Positions 25,640 to 34,753 of a stretch of DNA of 42,463 bases are shown here, piece after piece. Positions within the stretch are counted from its first letter, which is position 1. Each line of letters opens with the position of its first letter. The position numbers and the translations under genes were made by a program. Source of the DNA: Hellea sp. (GTDB lineage: Bacteria; Pseudomonadota; Alphaproteobacteria; Caulobacterales; Maricaulaceae); assembly GCA_020629195.1 (NCBI GenBank), contig JAHDDT010000003.1:2569-45031 (forward strand), written 5' to 3'. The notes below the pieces were generated by a model. That model saw nothing but the letters and a program-made list of their open reading frames with translations. It was not told where the DNA came from and ran no database searches.

Positions 25640-25751
25640 TTTGGGCTCACCTGTATGGTTTGAAGACATCTTCAATTTCTCTTCACAAGCGATACAAGAA
25701 TGATGCCAAGCGGACTGGTCATGAAGGTGTTTTGGCGATATAGGCGCGGCC

Positions 25752-26450
25752 ATGAATATGACGCGCAAAGCCCTCATCTTATTTTCAGGCGGCCAAGACT
25801 CTGCCACATGCCTTGCATGGGCCCTTGAAAATTATGATTATGTTGAAACCGTTGGCTTTAATTATGAGCAGCGCCATGCCATCGAAATGCAATGCCGTAA
25901 GGTGGTTCTTGAAAATGTAGCTTCTGCTTTTCCCAAATGGGGTACAAAATTAGGAGAAGACCACATTGTTGATTTATCTGCTTTGGGCGCGATTAGCGAA
26001 ACGTCTCTTACCCGCGACGTTGAAATAACGATGGATGATGAAGGGTTGCCCAGCACATTCGTACCCGGACGCAATTTGATATTTTTGAACTTCGCAGCGG
26101 CTGTTGCTTATCGCCGCGGAATTACTTCGCTAATTGGCGGTATGTGTGAAGCTGATTTTTCAGGCTATCCAGATTGCCGCAAAGAGACATTGGACGCGCA
26201 AATGCAAGCCATCTCTTTGGGGATGGATAAAGCTTATGTGCTTGAAACCCCTTTAATGTATTTATCTAAAGCGGGAGCTTGGGACTTGGCAGAGACGCTT
26301 GGCGGGCAAAAGCTTATCAATATTATCCTCGAGGACAGTCATAGCTGTTATAAGGGCACGCGCGGTAAGCGTTTTGATTGGGGGTATGGTTGTGGGGATT
26401 GTCCAGCCTGTGATCTGCGGGCTGCTGGCTGGGCGGAATATAGCGCATGA
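25752..26450 (+). CDS. queC: 7-cyano-7-deazaguanine synthase
   Basis: A 232-residue QueC, which converts 7-carboxy-7-deazaguanine and ammonia with ATP into preQ0 in queuosine synthesis. The PP-loop ATP site reads [11 protein letters not shown] (10-20). Further family motifs are [20 protein letters not shown] and [13 protein letters not shown], and the C-terminal zinc site uses Cys199, Cys214, Cys217 and Cys220 (CGDCPAC). The stop overlaps the queE start (ATGA), so the two are co-translated. An ATG two codons downstream is an alternative start. queD and later queuosine genes are not in the window. Confidence 0.96.
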   Translation: MNMTRKALILFSGGQDSATCLAWALENYDYVETVGFNYEQRHAIEMQCRKVVLENVASAFPKWGTKLGEDHIVDLSALGAISETSLTRDVEITMDDEGLPSTFVPGRNLIFLNFAAAVAYRRGITSLIGGMCEADFSGYPDCRKETLDAQMQAISLGMDKAYVLETPLMYLSKAGAWDLAETLGGQKLINIILEDSHSCYKGTRGKRFDWGYGCGDCPACDLRAAGWAEYSA

Positions 26451-27103
26451 CCTATAGCGTCAAAGAAATTTATTTAACGGTCCAAGGAGAGGGCGCGCAG
26501 ACAGGCCTCCCGGCTGTCTTCTTACGATTTTCTGGATGCAATTTGTGGAGCGGGCTTGAAAAAGACCGCGCATCAGCGGTGTGTCAGTTTTGTGATACGG
26601 ATTTTGTAGGTACGAACGGCGTTGGCGGAGGGAAATTCAAAACAGCCAAAGAGCTTGTTTCTGCAGTCTCAGAACATTGGCCTAGCCTTGGAAAAAAGGA
26701 AGGCGGTCAACCTTGGGTAATCTGCACAGGCGGAGAACCTCTTTTGCAATTAGATGTCCCACTCATCGAGTCTTTTCATGATGCTGGCTTTAAAGTGGCT
26801 GTTGAAACAAATGGCACAATCAAAGCGCCTGAGGGACTTGATTGGATATGCGTCTCACCCAAAGCCAACGCAAAGCTCATTCAGACATCAGGTCACGAAT
26901 TAAAACTGGTTTACCCGCAAACGGAAAATAAGCCTGAAGACTTCACACATTTAGCGTTTGAAAATTTCTGCCTTCAGCCGCGTGATGACTCTTATCTAGG
27001 CACAAAAAAAGCGTCCCATGAAAAGGCCGCTTTTGATTATTGTTTAGCTAATCCGCAATGGCGTCTCAGCGTGCAAACTCATAAATATTTGGGTGTTCCC
27101 TAA
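26447..27103 (+). CDS. queE: 7-carboxy-7-deazaguanine synthase
   Basis: A 218-residue radical-SAM enzyme that contracts 6-carboxytetrahydropterin to 7-carboxy-7-deazaguanine, the substrate of QueC. Near the N terminus are [19 protein letters not shown] and the cluster cysteines Cys31, Cys46 and Cys49. The spacing is CX14CX2C instead of the radical-SAM standard CX3CX2C; this long-loop form is known for a class of proteobacterial QueE, including Burkholderia multivorans. CTGGEPLLQ is the SAM-binding glycine motif. It overlaps queC by 4 bases at the start and the convergent gene by 4 bases at the end. Confidence 0.95.
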   Translation: MTYSVKEIYLTVQGEGAQTGLPAVFLRFSGCNLWSGLEKDRASAVCQFCDTDFVGTNGVGGGKFKTAKELVSAVSEHWPSLGKKEGGQPWVICTGGEPLLQLDVPLIESFHDAGFKVAVETNGTIKAPEGLDWICVSPKANAKLIQTSGHELKLVYPQTENKPEDFTHLAFENFCLQPRDDSYLGTKKASHEKAAFDYCLANPQWRLSVQTHKYLGVP

Positions 27104-27708
27104 CGCGCTAAAGTTTTAGCGGCTTTGCTCGCAAAACGGCTAAAAGCGCGGTGAGCATCGCTCCACGTTCCGCCGAACTGTGCGTCGCGAATATCCGTCT
27201 CATAAAACCTATAAGACATTGTCCCGAGAGATTGGCCGCCAGCCGCTATCAAGTCCGCTTGAAGTTCAGCCCCGCCATTGCCAAAACTTTGGAAAGACAA
27301 ACCTGGTTCGACGCTGAGCTGTTTGAAGGTCGGGCGGTTAGGTTTGGCATCTTCGATGGTGATCCGCAGAACTGTCGGGGCCGTTTCAGAAACTTGAATG
27401 CCTTTCTTTTCGAAACGTCTTTCAAGCTTGGACGTTAAGCGCTCAGTTAGCCGCTGAATGTCTTTATCTCCATAAAAACCGTTTCCAGCAAAGCCGCTTC
27501 TAAATCCTCTCGCGCCGCTCCGATCACTAAGTTTTTCTGGCAGATTATTCGCGCGATGTGCCATATCTTCGCTGATAATAACTTCAATTTTGACAGCTGT
27601 ATTCAAAGGTGATGTAACTGTCGTGTCAAAACCGTAGCTTTTAGCGAGAGCAGGGGTCGCAATTGAAAATGAAAGAGCCAAAAATGACGAGGCTAAAAGT
27701 GAGCGCAT
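27100..27708 (-). CDS. Secreted protein of unknown function
   Basis: A 202-residue protein with a clear Sec signal peptide (MRSLLASSFLALSF..., cleavage after PALA near residue 22). The mature part has a predicted alternating alpha/beta pattern: an alpha segment RLTERLTSKLERRFEKKG, then VLRITIEDAKPNRP and SLGTMSYRFYETDI strands. This recalls small periplasmic proteins of the DUF3313/DUF4410 type, but I cannot assign a family. No cysteine for lipidation is present. The gene stops within the last bases of queE (CTAA shared by both stops) and is probably transcribed alone; upstream of its start lies only 33 bp before the hairpin at 27742. Confidence 0.75.
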   Translation of the reverse strand: MRSLLASSFLALSFSIATPALAKSYGFDTTVTSPLNTAVKIEVIISEDMAHRANNLPEKLSDRSGARGFRSGFAGNGFYGDKDIQRLTERLTSKLERRFEKKGIQVSETAPTVLRITIEDAKPNRPTFKQLSVEPGLSFQSFGNGGAELQADLIAAGGQSLGTMSYRFYETDIRDAQFGGTWSDAHRAFSRFASKAAKTLAR

Positions 27709-27741
27709 AATAATTCTCCTATTATGAGACTCTTATAACAC

Positions 27742-27767
27742 AAAAAAGGCTGCATCTCAATGCAGCC
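27742..27767 (-). terminator. Rho-independent terminator (minus strand)
   Basis: Read on the minus strand: an 8-bp perfect stem GGCTGCAT / ATGCAGCC with a 4-base loop, followed by six T residues. It lies 27 bases after the stop of the repeat lipoprotein gene at 27794 and ends that transcript before the next minus-strand gene. Confidence 0.9.
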
Positions 27768-27793
27768 CGTTTGTCACGTCTTTGTGAGTTTAA

Positions 27794-28267
27794 CTATGCG
27801 ATTGCGTCGACAACGACATTAAGTATATTTTTTGCCCCTTTAAGGGCAGCCAATTCAGCCTCTAATTCGGTAGCTTGAATTGTGCGAGCTGTGGTCACAA
27901 CTTTGCCGCCGACATCAAGGGCCTGTGTTGTAACTGTTAGCACTCTTGCTGTCGTGTCTAAGGCCTTATCCGTAATTTTTACAGGAACCGTTCCCATATA
28001 ATAGACACCTTTACCGACACCAACTGCCGTCTTTCCAGCAAATTTTCCGGTTTCATAAATGCCTTTGCCCGTATATTTTCCTGTGTAGTAAACGGACTTT
28101 CCCGCGAGTTCGCCCGTCTTATAAACTGTTTTACCCGCAAATTCCGTCGTTTTATAAACGCCTTTAAAGGGGAGGGCCGCGACCTTGCCCGTCGTTTTAG
28201 CGACCTGACATCCCGATAGTGTGACAGCACAAAGGCCTGTGATAACGATCAGTTTTAAAATATGCAT
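27794..28267 (-). CDS. Small lipoprotein with 11-residue GK-VY-TG repeats
   Basis: A 157-residue protein with a lipoprotein signal ending in TLSGC (Cys20). Residues 34-77 consist of four 11-residue units of pattern GKxVYxTGxxA (for example GKTVYKTGELA and GKSVYYTGKYT), with a looser fifth unit after them (GKGVYYMG). The C-terminal 60 residues are Thr/Val/Ala-rich and likely helical. The alternation of Tyr, Lys and Gly suggests an extended or beta-type repeat lying on a surface or forming assemblies; no function is known to me. The gene is followed by a terminator. It lies downstream of the EF-hand gene (106 bases) on the same strand. Confidence 0.78.
   Translation of the reverse strand: MHILKLIVITGLCAVTLSGCQVAKTTGKVAALPFKGVYKTTEFAGKTVYKTGELAGKSVYYTGKYTGKGIYETGKFAGKTAVGVGKGVYYMGTVPVKITDKALDTTARVLTVTTQALDVGGKVVTTARTIQATELEAELAALKGAKNILNVVVDAIA
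28037..28168 (-). repeat. Four tandem 33-bp units encoding the 11-residue repeat
   Basis: These are the codons for residues 34-77 of the lipoprotein at 27794-28267. The units are more similar at the protein than at the DNA level, so this is an old, selected repeat rather than a recent slippage product. Confidence 0.75.
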
Positions 28268-28373
28268 GAAAGCCTCTGTAATATCCCCAAAATAGTCTCT
28301 GAAAAGCCTTAGACTAATAAGGGTAAAAAACTTTTAAGTCTTAGGGTTAAAAAGAGCCTAACGTTCAATAGGG

Positions 28374-28961
28374 TCAATAGCCTTGGCGGCGCTGCTGATC
28401 GCGGCGACCTTGACGGTTGATACGCTCTATCGGGTCCTCTTCATCCTCAATGACTGGACGACGCGGCATTTCAAAGACTTTAACAAGTTCAGAGAATTCC
28501 AAGATACCATCATTATTTTTGTCACCAGCTTTAAAGACAAACCCCAAAGCGTGGTCAAATTCACTGCGAGTGACACGCTGATCGTAATCTTTATCAAACG
28601 CCAAATTTCCCGGCGCAGCATCAAGTGAGCCCAAAGCGGCTTTGCGCCAATCTTCAAGCTCAAAGAGGCTGAGTGTTTTGGAAAGGTCTTTATCAGCCGC
28701 CTTAAAAGCCGTTGATAGGCCTGACGTAAATTCAATCTGGGTAACGCGGTAATCAGAGTCCTTATCGAAACTGGCAAAGAGCATGCCACCCGCGCCAATT
28801 GACGTGATAGGGCCCTTAATGCGCTCACCTCGGCGTTCTAGCTTTTTATTTGGAAGCGTCTCAAGTTCCATGTCGTCTTCTAATAAAGGGTCATTGGCCA
28901 GAGCTGCATATGGACAGGCACAAAGAAGTGCCGCCGTTAAAATGAGTTTTATAAATGTCAT
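28374..28961 (-). CDS. Secreted EF-hand calcium-binding protein
   Basis: A 195-residue protein with a signal peptide (cleavage after ALA near residue 22) and four EF-hand loops. They start at Asp66 (DKDSDYRVTQIE), Asp90 (DKDLSKTLSLFE), Asp123 (DKDYDQRVTRSE) and Asp147 (DKNNDGILEFSE), each ending with the Glu expected at position 12. The two pairs are spaced as in calmodulin-like lobes. The tail is rich in Arg, Gln and acidic residues (EDEEDPIERINRQGRRDQQ). Only the fourth loop has the canonical Gly at position 6; the others carry Tyr, Lys or Gln there, which may lower affinity. A periplasmic calcium-sensing or binding role is inferred. It follows the BatA/DUF4159 operon by 79 bases on the same strand. 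Confidence 0.86.
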   Translation of the reverse strand: MTFIKLILTAALLCACPYAALANDPLLEDDMELETLPNKKLERRGERIKGPITSIGAGGMLFASFDKDSDYRVTQIEFTSGLSTAFKAADKDLSKTLSLFELEDWRKAALGSLDAAPGNLAFDKDYDQRVTRSEFDHALGFVFKAGDKNNDGILEFSELVKVFEMPRRPVIEDEEDPIERINRQGRRDQQRRQGY

Positions 28962-29040
28962 AACAGATCCCGCTAGTCTTGGCCTTCATAAACAGATTTT
29001 GGCGACATTGCCCGTTAAATACCAGACAGAATGACAGTCT

Positions 29041-31131
29041 CTATTTACCTTCGCGCAGCCACGCTCCGCCCATAGCTAAAAGCGCTAAGATGAAGAACAG
29101 CCAACCCGGGGCAAGTGGGGTACGCTGAGACGCCGTGACCGCATAATCTTCATGGGCAAGGAGTCCCATCCAATTATCTGATCTTGTGGACTTACCCGTT
29201 TTGACGCGCCGTATTTCGGGGACGGCACCCGTCAAGCCTTGCGAAAAAAGACCGCCGCCTGTGCCATCCGCCAAGGGTTGTAAAATGTCTGTTGTCGGGA
29301 GAAGCTTTGTATATTCTTTGGGGTTCAAAGCCCCAATAGCCGCAATTGTTGAAACTTCGCCGCTGCTGAGGCGGTAAGCGCCTTGACCCGCAGATTTAAC
29401 ACTGCCGCGATAGACACCATTTGCCGTTTTTGACAAGCGCACAGTCTCTTTTGTACCGTCAGGTTTTTCAATGAGGACTGTTTGGTTGCGGTCTTCAAGT
29501 GTGCGGCGCTCAATGGCTAAAATACCGCTTTCTGCACTGGCAGAGAGTTTTTCTGCATCCAGATCTGGTTCACCCATTAACCAATGGGCTGTGCGACGAA
29601 ACATCTCTGAATAGGGGCCTCCGCCGTCAAAACCTTTCGACCAGAGCCACGCTTGATCTGACATCAACATGGCCACGCGGCCATCGCCGATTTTGTCGAT
29701 CACCAAAAGGGGTGCGGCCTCTGGGCCCTCCATCAATACGTTGCCGCTGATTGGCTTATTATCAATAATACGAAACCATTTGCCCCAATTTTTTTCCTCT
29801 TGTCCTGAAAAACTCGACGTGATGGGGTGACGGCGGCCCTTTTCATTAAGTTCGGGTTTAAAGGCTTCTTGGGTTGTTTCGCCTGTGGGACGCGTAGGTA
29901 AAACCGCGGCGAGGGGAGAACGGTAGATACTTTCCTGCTCTGCAAAAGCGGGTCCTGTTGCAACAAGTAAGGCGCCGCCGCTTTCAACATAACGTGCAAC
30001 ATTTTGCAGATAAACTGGCGAGAGGATAGGGCGAGAGCGCCCACTACGGCTTGGTGCAAATCGGCGGCGGAAATGATCAAAGATGATCAGATCAAATTCA
30101 TCCAATTTTTCTTCAAAGAGCTGCCGCGTTGGGAAGGCAATAAGCGACAATTCACTTTGCCGCGCATTTGTGTTTTTAACGCGAGGGTTTGTCAAAATTG
30201 TAAATTGAACCAGCTCAACAGCAGGGTCACTTTTGAGCAAATTGCGCCATGATCGGCCGCCATTATGCGGTTCACCTGTAACGAGCAGAACTCGCATACG
30301 GTCACGAATGCCCGAAATTTCGGCCACAAACACATTATTATTCAGGGTAAGTTCGCCTTCTGCCGCGCGGACTGTGAGCTCCACCGTGTTAGGGCCGCGC
30401 CGCTCAATCTCGATAGGAATAGAAATACGGTTCCCAATTGTAGCTGGAAAGCGCGCCTTGGTTTCGCCATTGAGTTTAATCTCAATATTAGCACGCTCAC
30501 CTTCAAAGCCAGGGTCATCAACGCGGAGTTCAAACTCGGCTTGTTCTCCAACGAGCCCAAATTTCGGAGCAACAATCGCGCTAATACGGCGGTCACGCGC
30601 TGTTTCCTCGCCAATAATAAGACTGTGAAAGGGAACGCCTTTGGGCAATAAGGTCTCTGGTGCCTCAGGTAAGTCATGCACCTGTCCATCGGTAATCGCG
30701 ATGACTCCCGCTAACCTTGCGGCAGGTAAATTACCGAGCCCATCAATGAGCGAGTTCGTTAGCCGGGTGCCATCACTATCTGGCCGAATAAAGCTTGTCG
30801 TCACATCAATGGAGGGGTCCGCCTTTAGCTGTTCCATCAAAGCTTGATAAGAGGCTGTAGAGGCCTCTTGTCGTCCGCCAACATTCATGGATTCTGACTC
30901 GTCTTTAATAACAAGAACAACATCTTGTAACGGTGTGCGTTCTTCGACCACCGTTTGGGGGTTTAGCAGCGCCAATACCAAAAACAGTCCCGCCAATAGA
31001 CGCAGAAAATAGCTGCGCAGTTTCCCCAGTCCCGCTGCAAGGGCCGCAACGAACATGATAATGCCAAGCGCAATGATCCATCCCATGGGAAGGAGAGGGT
31101 CAAAGGCAATATTTGGAAAGCCGTCAAACAT
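29041..31131 (-). CDS. Membrane protein with VWA-like and glutamine-amidotransferase-like regions
   Basis: A 696-residue protein. Two membrane helices lie at the N terminus (about 17-60) and one at the C terminus (LAPGWLFFILALLAMGGAWL). Between them is a VWA-like segment with a MIDAS-type DESES motif in VVLVIKDESESMNV and the downstream VIAITDGQVHD. A beta-rich region follows, and then a class-I-glutamine-amidotransferase-like fold (VESGGALLVATGPAF and neighbouring motifs, no obvious catalytic Cys). The start overlaps the stop of the 910-residue gene (TAATG). This gene is last of the MoxR operon. In related bacteria it is annotated as a conserved hypothetical of unknown function; the operon context suggests MoxR-assisted maturation or envelope stress functions (inference). 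Confidence 0.8.
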   Translation of the reverse strand: MFDGFPNIAFDPLLPMGWIIALGIIMFVAALAAGLGKLRSYFLRLLAGLFLVLALLNPQTVVEERTPLQDVVLVIKDESESMNVGGRQEASTASYQALMEQLKADPSIDVTTSFIRPDSDGTRLTNSLIDGLGNLPAARLAGVIAITDGQVHDLPEAPETLLPKGVPFHSLIIGEETARDRRISAIVAPKFGLVGEQAEFELRVDDPGFEGERANIEIKLNGETKARFPATIGNRISIPIEIERRGPNTVELTVRAAEGELTLNNNVFVAEISGIRDRMRVLLVTGEPHNGGRSWRNLLKSDPAVELVQFTILTNPRVKNTNARQSELSLIAFPTRQLFEEKLDEFDLIIFDHFRRRFAPSRSGRSRPILSPVYLQNVARYVESGGALLVATGPAFAEQESIYRSPLAAVLPTRPTGETTQEAFKPELNEKGRRHPITSSFSGQEEKNWGKWFRIIDNKPISGNVLMEGPEAAPLLVIDKIGDGRVAMLMSDQAWLWSKGFDGGGPYSEMFRRTAHWLMGEPDLDAEKLSASAESGILAIERRTLEDRNQTVLIEKPDGTKETVRLSKTANGVYRGSVKSAGQGAYRLSSGEVSTIAAIGALNPKEYTKLLPTTDILQPLADGTGGGLFSQGLTGAVPEIRRVKTGKSTRSDNWMGLLAHEDYAVTASQRTPLAPGWLFFILALLAMGGAWLREGK

Positions 31132-33863
31132 TAGGGAGTGTTCTCCCCATCTTTACCAAGATCTTGCGGCGCACGTTTCTGGCGGCCTAGACGCTCAACT
31201 AAAGCTGCCGCATGAACTTGGTCAGCTTTGTAATTCCCAGATAACGCATACATGGCGACATTGACGCCAAACCGAATAGACATTTCACGTTGACGCGGTA
31301 TGTCTTTTTCAAGCTCGGCCAGATCATTTCCGTCTTCATCAATGGCCCACCCAGCGGCCCAATCATTACTGCCTAATATAACAGAGCTTACGCCGTCACG
31401 AGCGGAGCCATTATTATCTCGGTCAACCCAAACAGGCCCATTGGCCCAACGTCCTGGAAAAGTTTGCAATAGATAAAATGATTTTGTCAGGACATGCTCT
31501 TCAGGGGCTTGGATGAGAGCAGGGATGTCGAGATTAGCCGTTATAGCCGCTATGCCGGGATGTGTTTCGCCGCCGCGTAAGGCTCGCTCGCCTTCGTCTT
31601 GGGTATCAAATACTATTGTGCCGCCGCCCGCCATATAGTCATTCAGGTTAGAAGATGCTTCTTCAGAGAGAGGCTGTGCATCGCGCGTAACAGGCCAATA
31701 AAGGAACGGGTAGAAGATTAAGTCATCTGTTTCTGGATTTACCCCTTTTGCGCCAGCGGGTTCAATCGTAGTGCGGGCGGTAAGTTGGCGCGAAAGACTT
31801 TCCATCGCAGTTTCACTCATGCGGTCAATCCGTCCAATACCGGTTTTTACATAAGCTAGGTGTAGAGCAGTCGCAGCTTCGAGATTTTTATCTTGTGCGT
31901 AGCTTTCGTTAGGCACCATTAGGCTAGCGGTTAAGATCAGAGCTGCGGCGGCGCGGCCAATTTTGGGCTTTAGGTAAGTCATGCGGCCCGATGCTGAGAG
32001 CGCAAAAATGGCATCCAAGGCTAACATGAGGAGGGCTGCGCCTAAAAGCCACCCGCCAATTGTGCGGTCTTTGGTCTTACCATAACTTTCAATTGTCATA
32101 TTGGCCGTGTTTCCTATGGATTTCAAATCGTCAACATTTTTAACTGTATTAAGGGCTTGGCGTCTTGCCCCTTGGCGGTAAAGGCCGGGCAATGTCTCGG
32201 GGCTAACGTCAGTGTTAGCAAAAGCCTCATCTGCAATGCTGGCCGCTTCAACTGGAGGTGCCTCTAACCGTCCAAAGCCGTTTAAGACGCGCTCTGGTAC
32301 CCAATCGCCTGTGCTTTCCAGAGTTCTTCCGGGCGTCGCGCGGGCAAGAGGTAGAATACGCCGCAACATCTCTACATAAAGGCCGCCGACGGGAAGGTTT
32401 GACCAATCGGGGCCTGCTGTCACATGAAAGAGCACAAGACGGCCCAAGCCTTCAGTGGATGACGTAACAATCGGGGAGCCATCTTCGAGGCGTGCCCATG
32501 TACGTATATCTGTTTCTGTCCCCGGCTCAGCCATAACTTGGCGGCGCACCGTAATATCATCGGGTATGGCAAGGCCAAAGAAGGGGCTCTCACTGGGAAA
32601 GCTTGCAAGGCGCTGCGGGTCTTCCCATGTCAATGCGCCGCCCAAAGCGCGTCCGCCGCCGCGCAGAGCAACAGGCAAGAGGCTATCAGGCCGCTCGGCG
32701 AGTTTTTCGCCTGCAAAACGAATGAGCAGACCACCTGTTTTAACGTAAGTTTCGACTTCCTCATTTATTGTGCGGGACACATCGGGCATGATGATAACGC
32801 TTGGGGATAGCGGCAGGAGATCTTCAATCGTGCCTTCAAAAATATCAGCATAAGGCGCAAGTGCTGTCTTGGCGTAAAAGGGTTCAGAGAGGAGAGGCGT
32901 TGAGCTGTCTTTAGAAGGCGTTACGACGCCAATCAGAGGCCGGCCCCAACTATCATCCAGTAATTTAACAGCGCCTGCTGAAGCTACGCCATTCGCGCGG
33001 ATTTGACTTACCCGAGAGCGTAATTCGCTTGGGAGCGTAAATGAAGCTTCAGCGCGAGATACGCCCGGCGCGAAACTAATGTCAGCCCGTCCAATGACGC
33101 GGCCATCTTTTCCGCTTGCGATAATTTCAACGCTACGGAGTCCAGCTGTGTTTGTCCTGTGCCAGACAGACTTAAACCCATCGGGCGTTTCTCGGGTTTC
33201 GCCCGGAACTAAAATGGATAAGTCTGAAAGGGGATCAAGGCGCGTGACTTTTTCGGCAGAATTCAATGCGTCCGCAAAAATATCTGACTGCCCAAAGTCA
33301 ATACCAGAAGACAGCCATACTGCATCACTTCCCGATAAATCTATGCCGTCTAAAGTCCGTGCAGCTTTACCGCGCTGCGGCGCTACGGCTTGAGGTCGCA
33401 ATGCTTTTACTGCGCGCATGACATCTTGAGCTGGGGCGAATTTTGGCTCGTCTATCGGCTCTGCTGTTGTGAGCAATAAAACATCAACATTTTTGCGCCG
33501 CGCATCCGAAACCTTGGCTTCGGCTTCGCGAATAACGTTACTCCAATTGGGGGCTGAGTCCCAGCCATCATCGATGATAAGTGTAAGGGGGCGCGTCGTT
33601 ATACCTTCGGCTTGTTGGAGAATAGGGCGTGCTAGTGCGATAGCAATTATCGCGCCCATCGCAATTCGAAAGAGTAAAAGCCACCAGGGTGTGCTATCTG
33701 GCGTTTCCTCCTCTGTGACGACATCCTGTAAAATTCTCAGGGGTGGGAAGGTTGCCTTTTTCGGGCTTGGCGGTGTAACCCGCAAGAGCCACCAAATAAG
33801 CGGCAGGATAAGCAGCCCTAGAAGCGTTAGAGGTGCCAGAAATGTGATGCCGCCTAAAGTCAT
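31131..33863 (-). CDS. BatA-like / DUF4159 membrane protein
   Basis: A 910-residue protein. The N terminus is the BatA-type segment with a first membrane helix (FLAPLTLLGLLILPLIWWLL), a second one (WWLLLFRIAMGAIIAIALARP) and then a VWA-like region that begins LIIDDGWDSAPNW, with an incomplete MIDAS. The centre is beta-rich. Two further hydrophobic segments lie at about 615-670, after which the C-terminal about 220 residues form the DUF4159 domain (ATALHLAYVKTG onward, with FYPFLYWPV and GGGTIVFDTQDEG). It is coupled on both sides: the start overlaps the DUF58 stop (ATGA), and the stop overlaps the next start (TAATG). It probably forms a membrane complex with its operon partners. Confidence 0.88.
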   Translation of the reverse strand: MTLGGITFLAPLTLLGLLILPLIWWLLRVTPPSPKKATFPPLRILQDVVTEEETPDSTPWWLLLFRIAMGAIIAIALARPILQQAEGITTRPLTLIIDDGWDSAPNWSNVIREAEAKVSDARRKNVDVLLLTTAEPIDEPKFAPAQDVMRAVKALRPQAVAPQRGKAARTLDGIDLSGSDAVWLSSGIDFGQSDIFADALNSAEKVTRLDPLSDLSILVPGETRETPDGFKSVWHRTNTAGLRSVEIIASGKDGRVIGRADISFAPGVSRAEASFTLPSELRSRVSQIRANGVASAGAVKLLDDSWGRPLIGVVTPSKDSSTPLLSEPFYAKTALAPYADIFEGTIEDLLPLSPSVIIMPDVSRTINEEVETYVKTGGLLIRFAGEKLAERPDSLLPVALRGGGRALGGALTWEDPQRLASFPSESPFFGLAIPDDITVRRQVMAEPGTETDIRTWARLEDGSPIVTSSTEGLGRLVLFHVTAGPDWSNLPVGGLYVEMLRRILPLARATPGRTLESTGDWVPERVLNGFGRLEAPPVEAASIADEAFANTDVSPETLPGLYRQGARRQALNTVKNVDDLKSIGNTANMTIESYGKTKDRTIGGWLLGAALLMLALDAIFALSASGRMTYLKPKIGRAAAALILTASLMVPNESYAQDKNLEAATALHLAYVKTGIGRIDRMSETAMESLSRQLTARTTIEPAGAKGVNPETDDLIFYPFLYWPVTRDAQPLSEEASSNLNDYMAGGGTIVFDTQDEGERALRGGETHPGIAAITANLDIPALIQAPEEHVLTKSFYLLQTFPGRWANGPVWVDRDNNGSARDGVSSVILGSNDWAAGWAIDEDGNDLAELEKDIPRQREMSIRFGVNVAMYALSGNYKADQVHAAALVERLGRQKRAPQDLGKDGENTP

Positions 33864-34747
33864 ATTTGTGAGCCCGCCATGGCTGTATAAAGAGCCGTGA
33901 GAGCCACATTGGCAGGTTTATCTGTGTAATGGCGCACGACGGGCCAGCCCAAACGAGAGGCCGTACGGTCGAGCGCCTCGCAATGGGCGGCAAATTTTAC
34001 TTGATATTCATCGCGCGCTTTTTCGGCGCGGCCGACTAGTATAGGTTCGAGTTTCGACAGGCCTGGAATGCGTAATTGGACTCGACCTTTAAAGGGAAAC
34101 TCCCGTTCGGCGGGATCAATGACATGAAGCAATATACCTTTGGCTGGGCGTCCTGAAAGACGGGCTAATCGGCTCCGCCAAATTTCAGAGGGTTCCAGAA
34201 AGTCTGATGCAATAACAAGCCTTGCAAAGGCTGGGATATCAGCATCTAGATTGCGAACAGGCCCTTTTGAAAGTGCTAGTGTGCGGGATATACGTTCTTG
34301 ACCGACACGCCCGCTTCGGGCGCGTTCACTTTCGCCCATAACGGCGCAGCGCTCTCCAGCCCGCATTAAAAGCGATGTCATGGCCATGCATAGAACTGAA
34401 GCGCGGTTCATTTTCGTCGCGTGTTTCTTAGAAGAGGTCCAGTCCATGCCTTCGGAGCCATCCCGCCAAAAATAGACCGTATTTGCGGCTTCCCATTCAT
34501 TCTCGCGGACATAGACTTGGTCGCCGCGTGCAGAGCGCCGCCAATCAATTTGGTTAGCTGAGTCAGAGGGCTGGTAATTTCGGTACTGCCAAAAGGTCTC
34601 GCCTTGGCCAGGACGGCGGCGTCCATGCACGCCTTGCGCGACAACTGCGGCCACGCGTTCAGCTTCGGCTTGGAGAGCCGGATAACCTGCGGCGAGCTGT
34701 TCAGCGCGGCGGCGAAGCTCAGTCGGAGTGGGCGCAAGAGCAGCCAT
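33860..34747 (-). CDS. DUF58 domain protein
   Basis: A 295-residue DUF58 protein, the usual partner of MoxR ATPases. The family signature region is GRRRPGQGETFWQYRNYQPS followed by DWRRSARGDQVYVRENE, and the VWA-like part contains VYFWRDGSEGMDW. No membrane helix is obvious. The ATG is 6 bases after the moxR stop, and the stop overlaps the DUF4159 gene start by ATGA. It presumably brings the AAA+ ATPase and the membrane VWA proteins together (inference from gene order). Confidence 0.92.
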   Translation of the reverse strand: MAALAPTPTELRRRAEQLAAGYPALQAEAERVAAVVAQGVHGRRRPGQGETFWQYRNYQPSDSANQIDWRRSARGDQVYVRENEWEAANTVYFWRDGSEGMDWTSSKKHATKMNRASVLCMAMTSLLMRAGERCAVMGESERARSGRVGQERISRTLALSKGPVRNLDADIPAFARLVIASDFLEPSEIWRSRLARLSGRPAKGILLHVIDPAEREFPFKGRVQLRIPGLSKLEPILVGRAEKARDEYQVKFAAHCEALDRTASRLGWPVVRHYTDKPANVALTALYTAMAGSQI

Positions 34748-34753
34748 AGCTGT

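Noticed and set aside
28268-28373. Hairpin CCTTAGACT...AGTCTTAGG between the EF-hand and repeat-lipoprotein genes as a terminator
   Set aside because: The stem has a mismatch and a 21-base loop, and no T-run follows on the minus strand.
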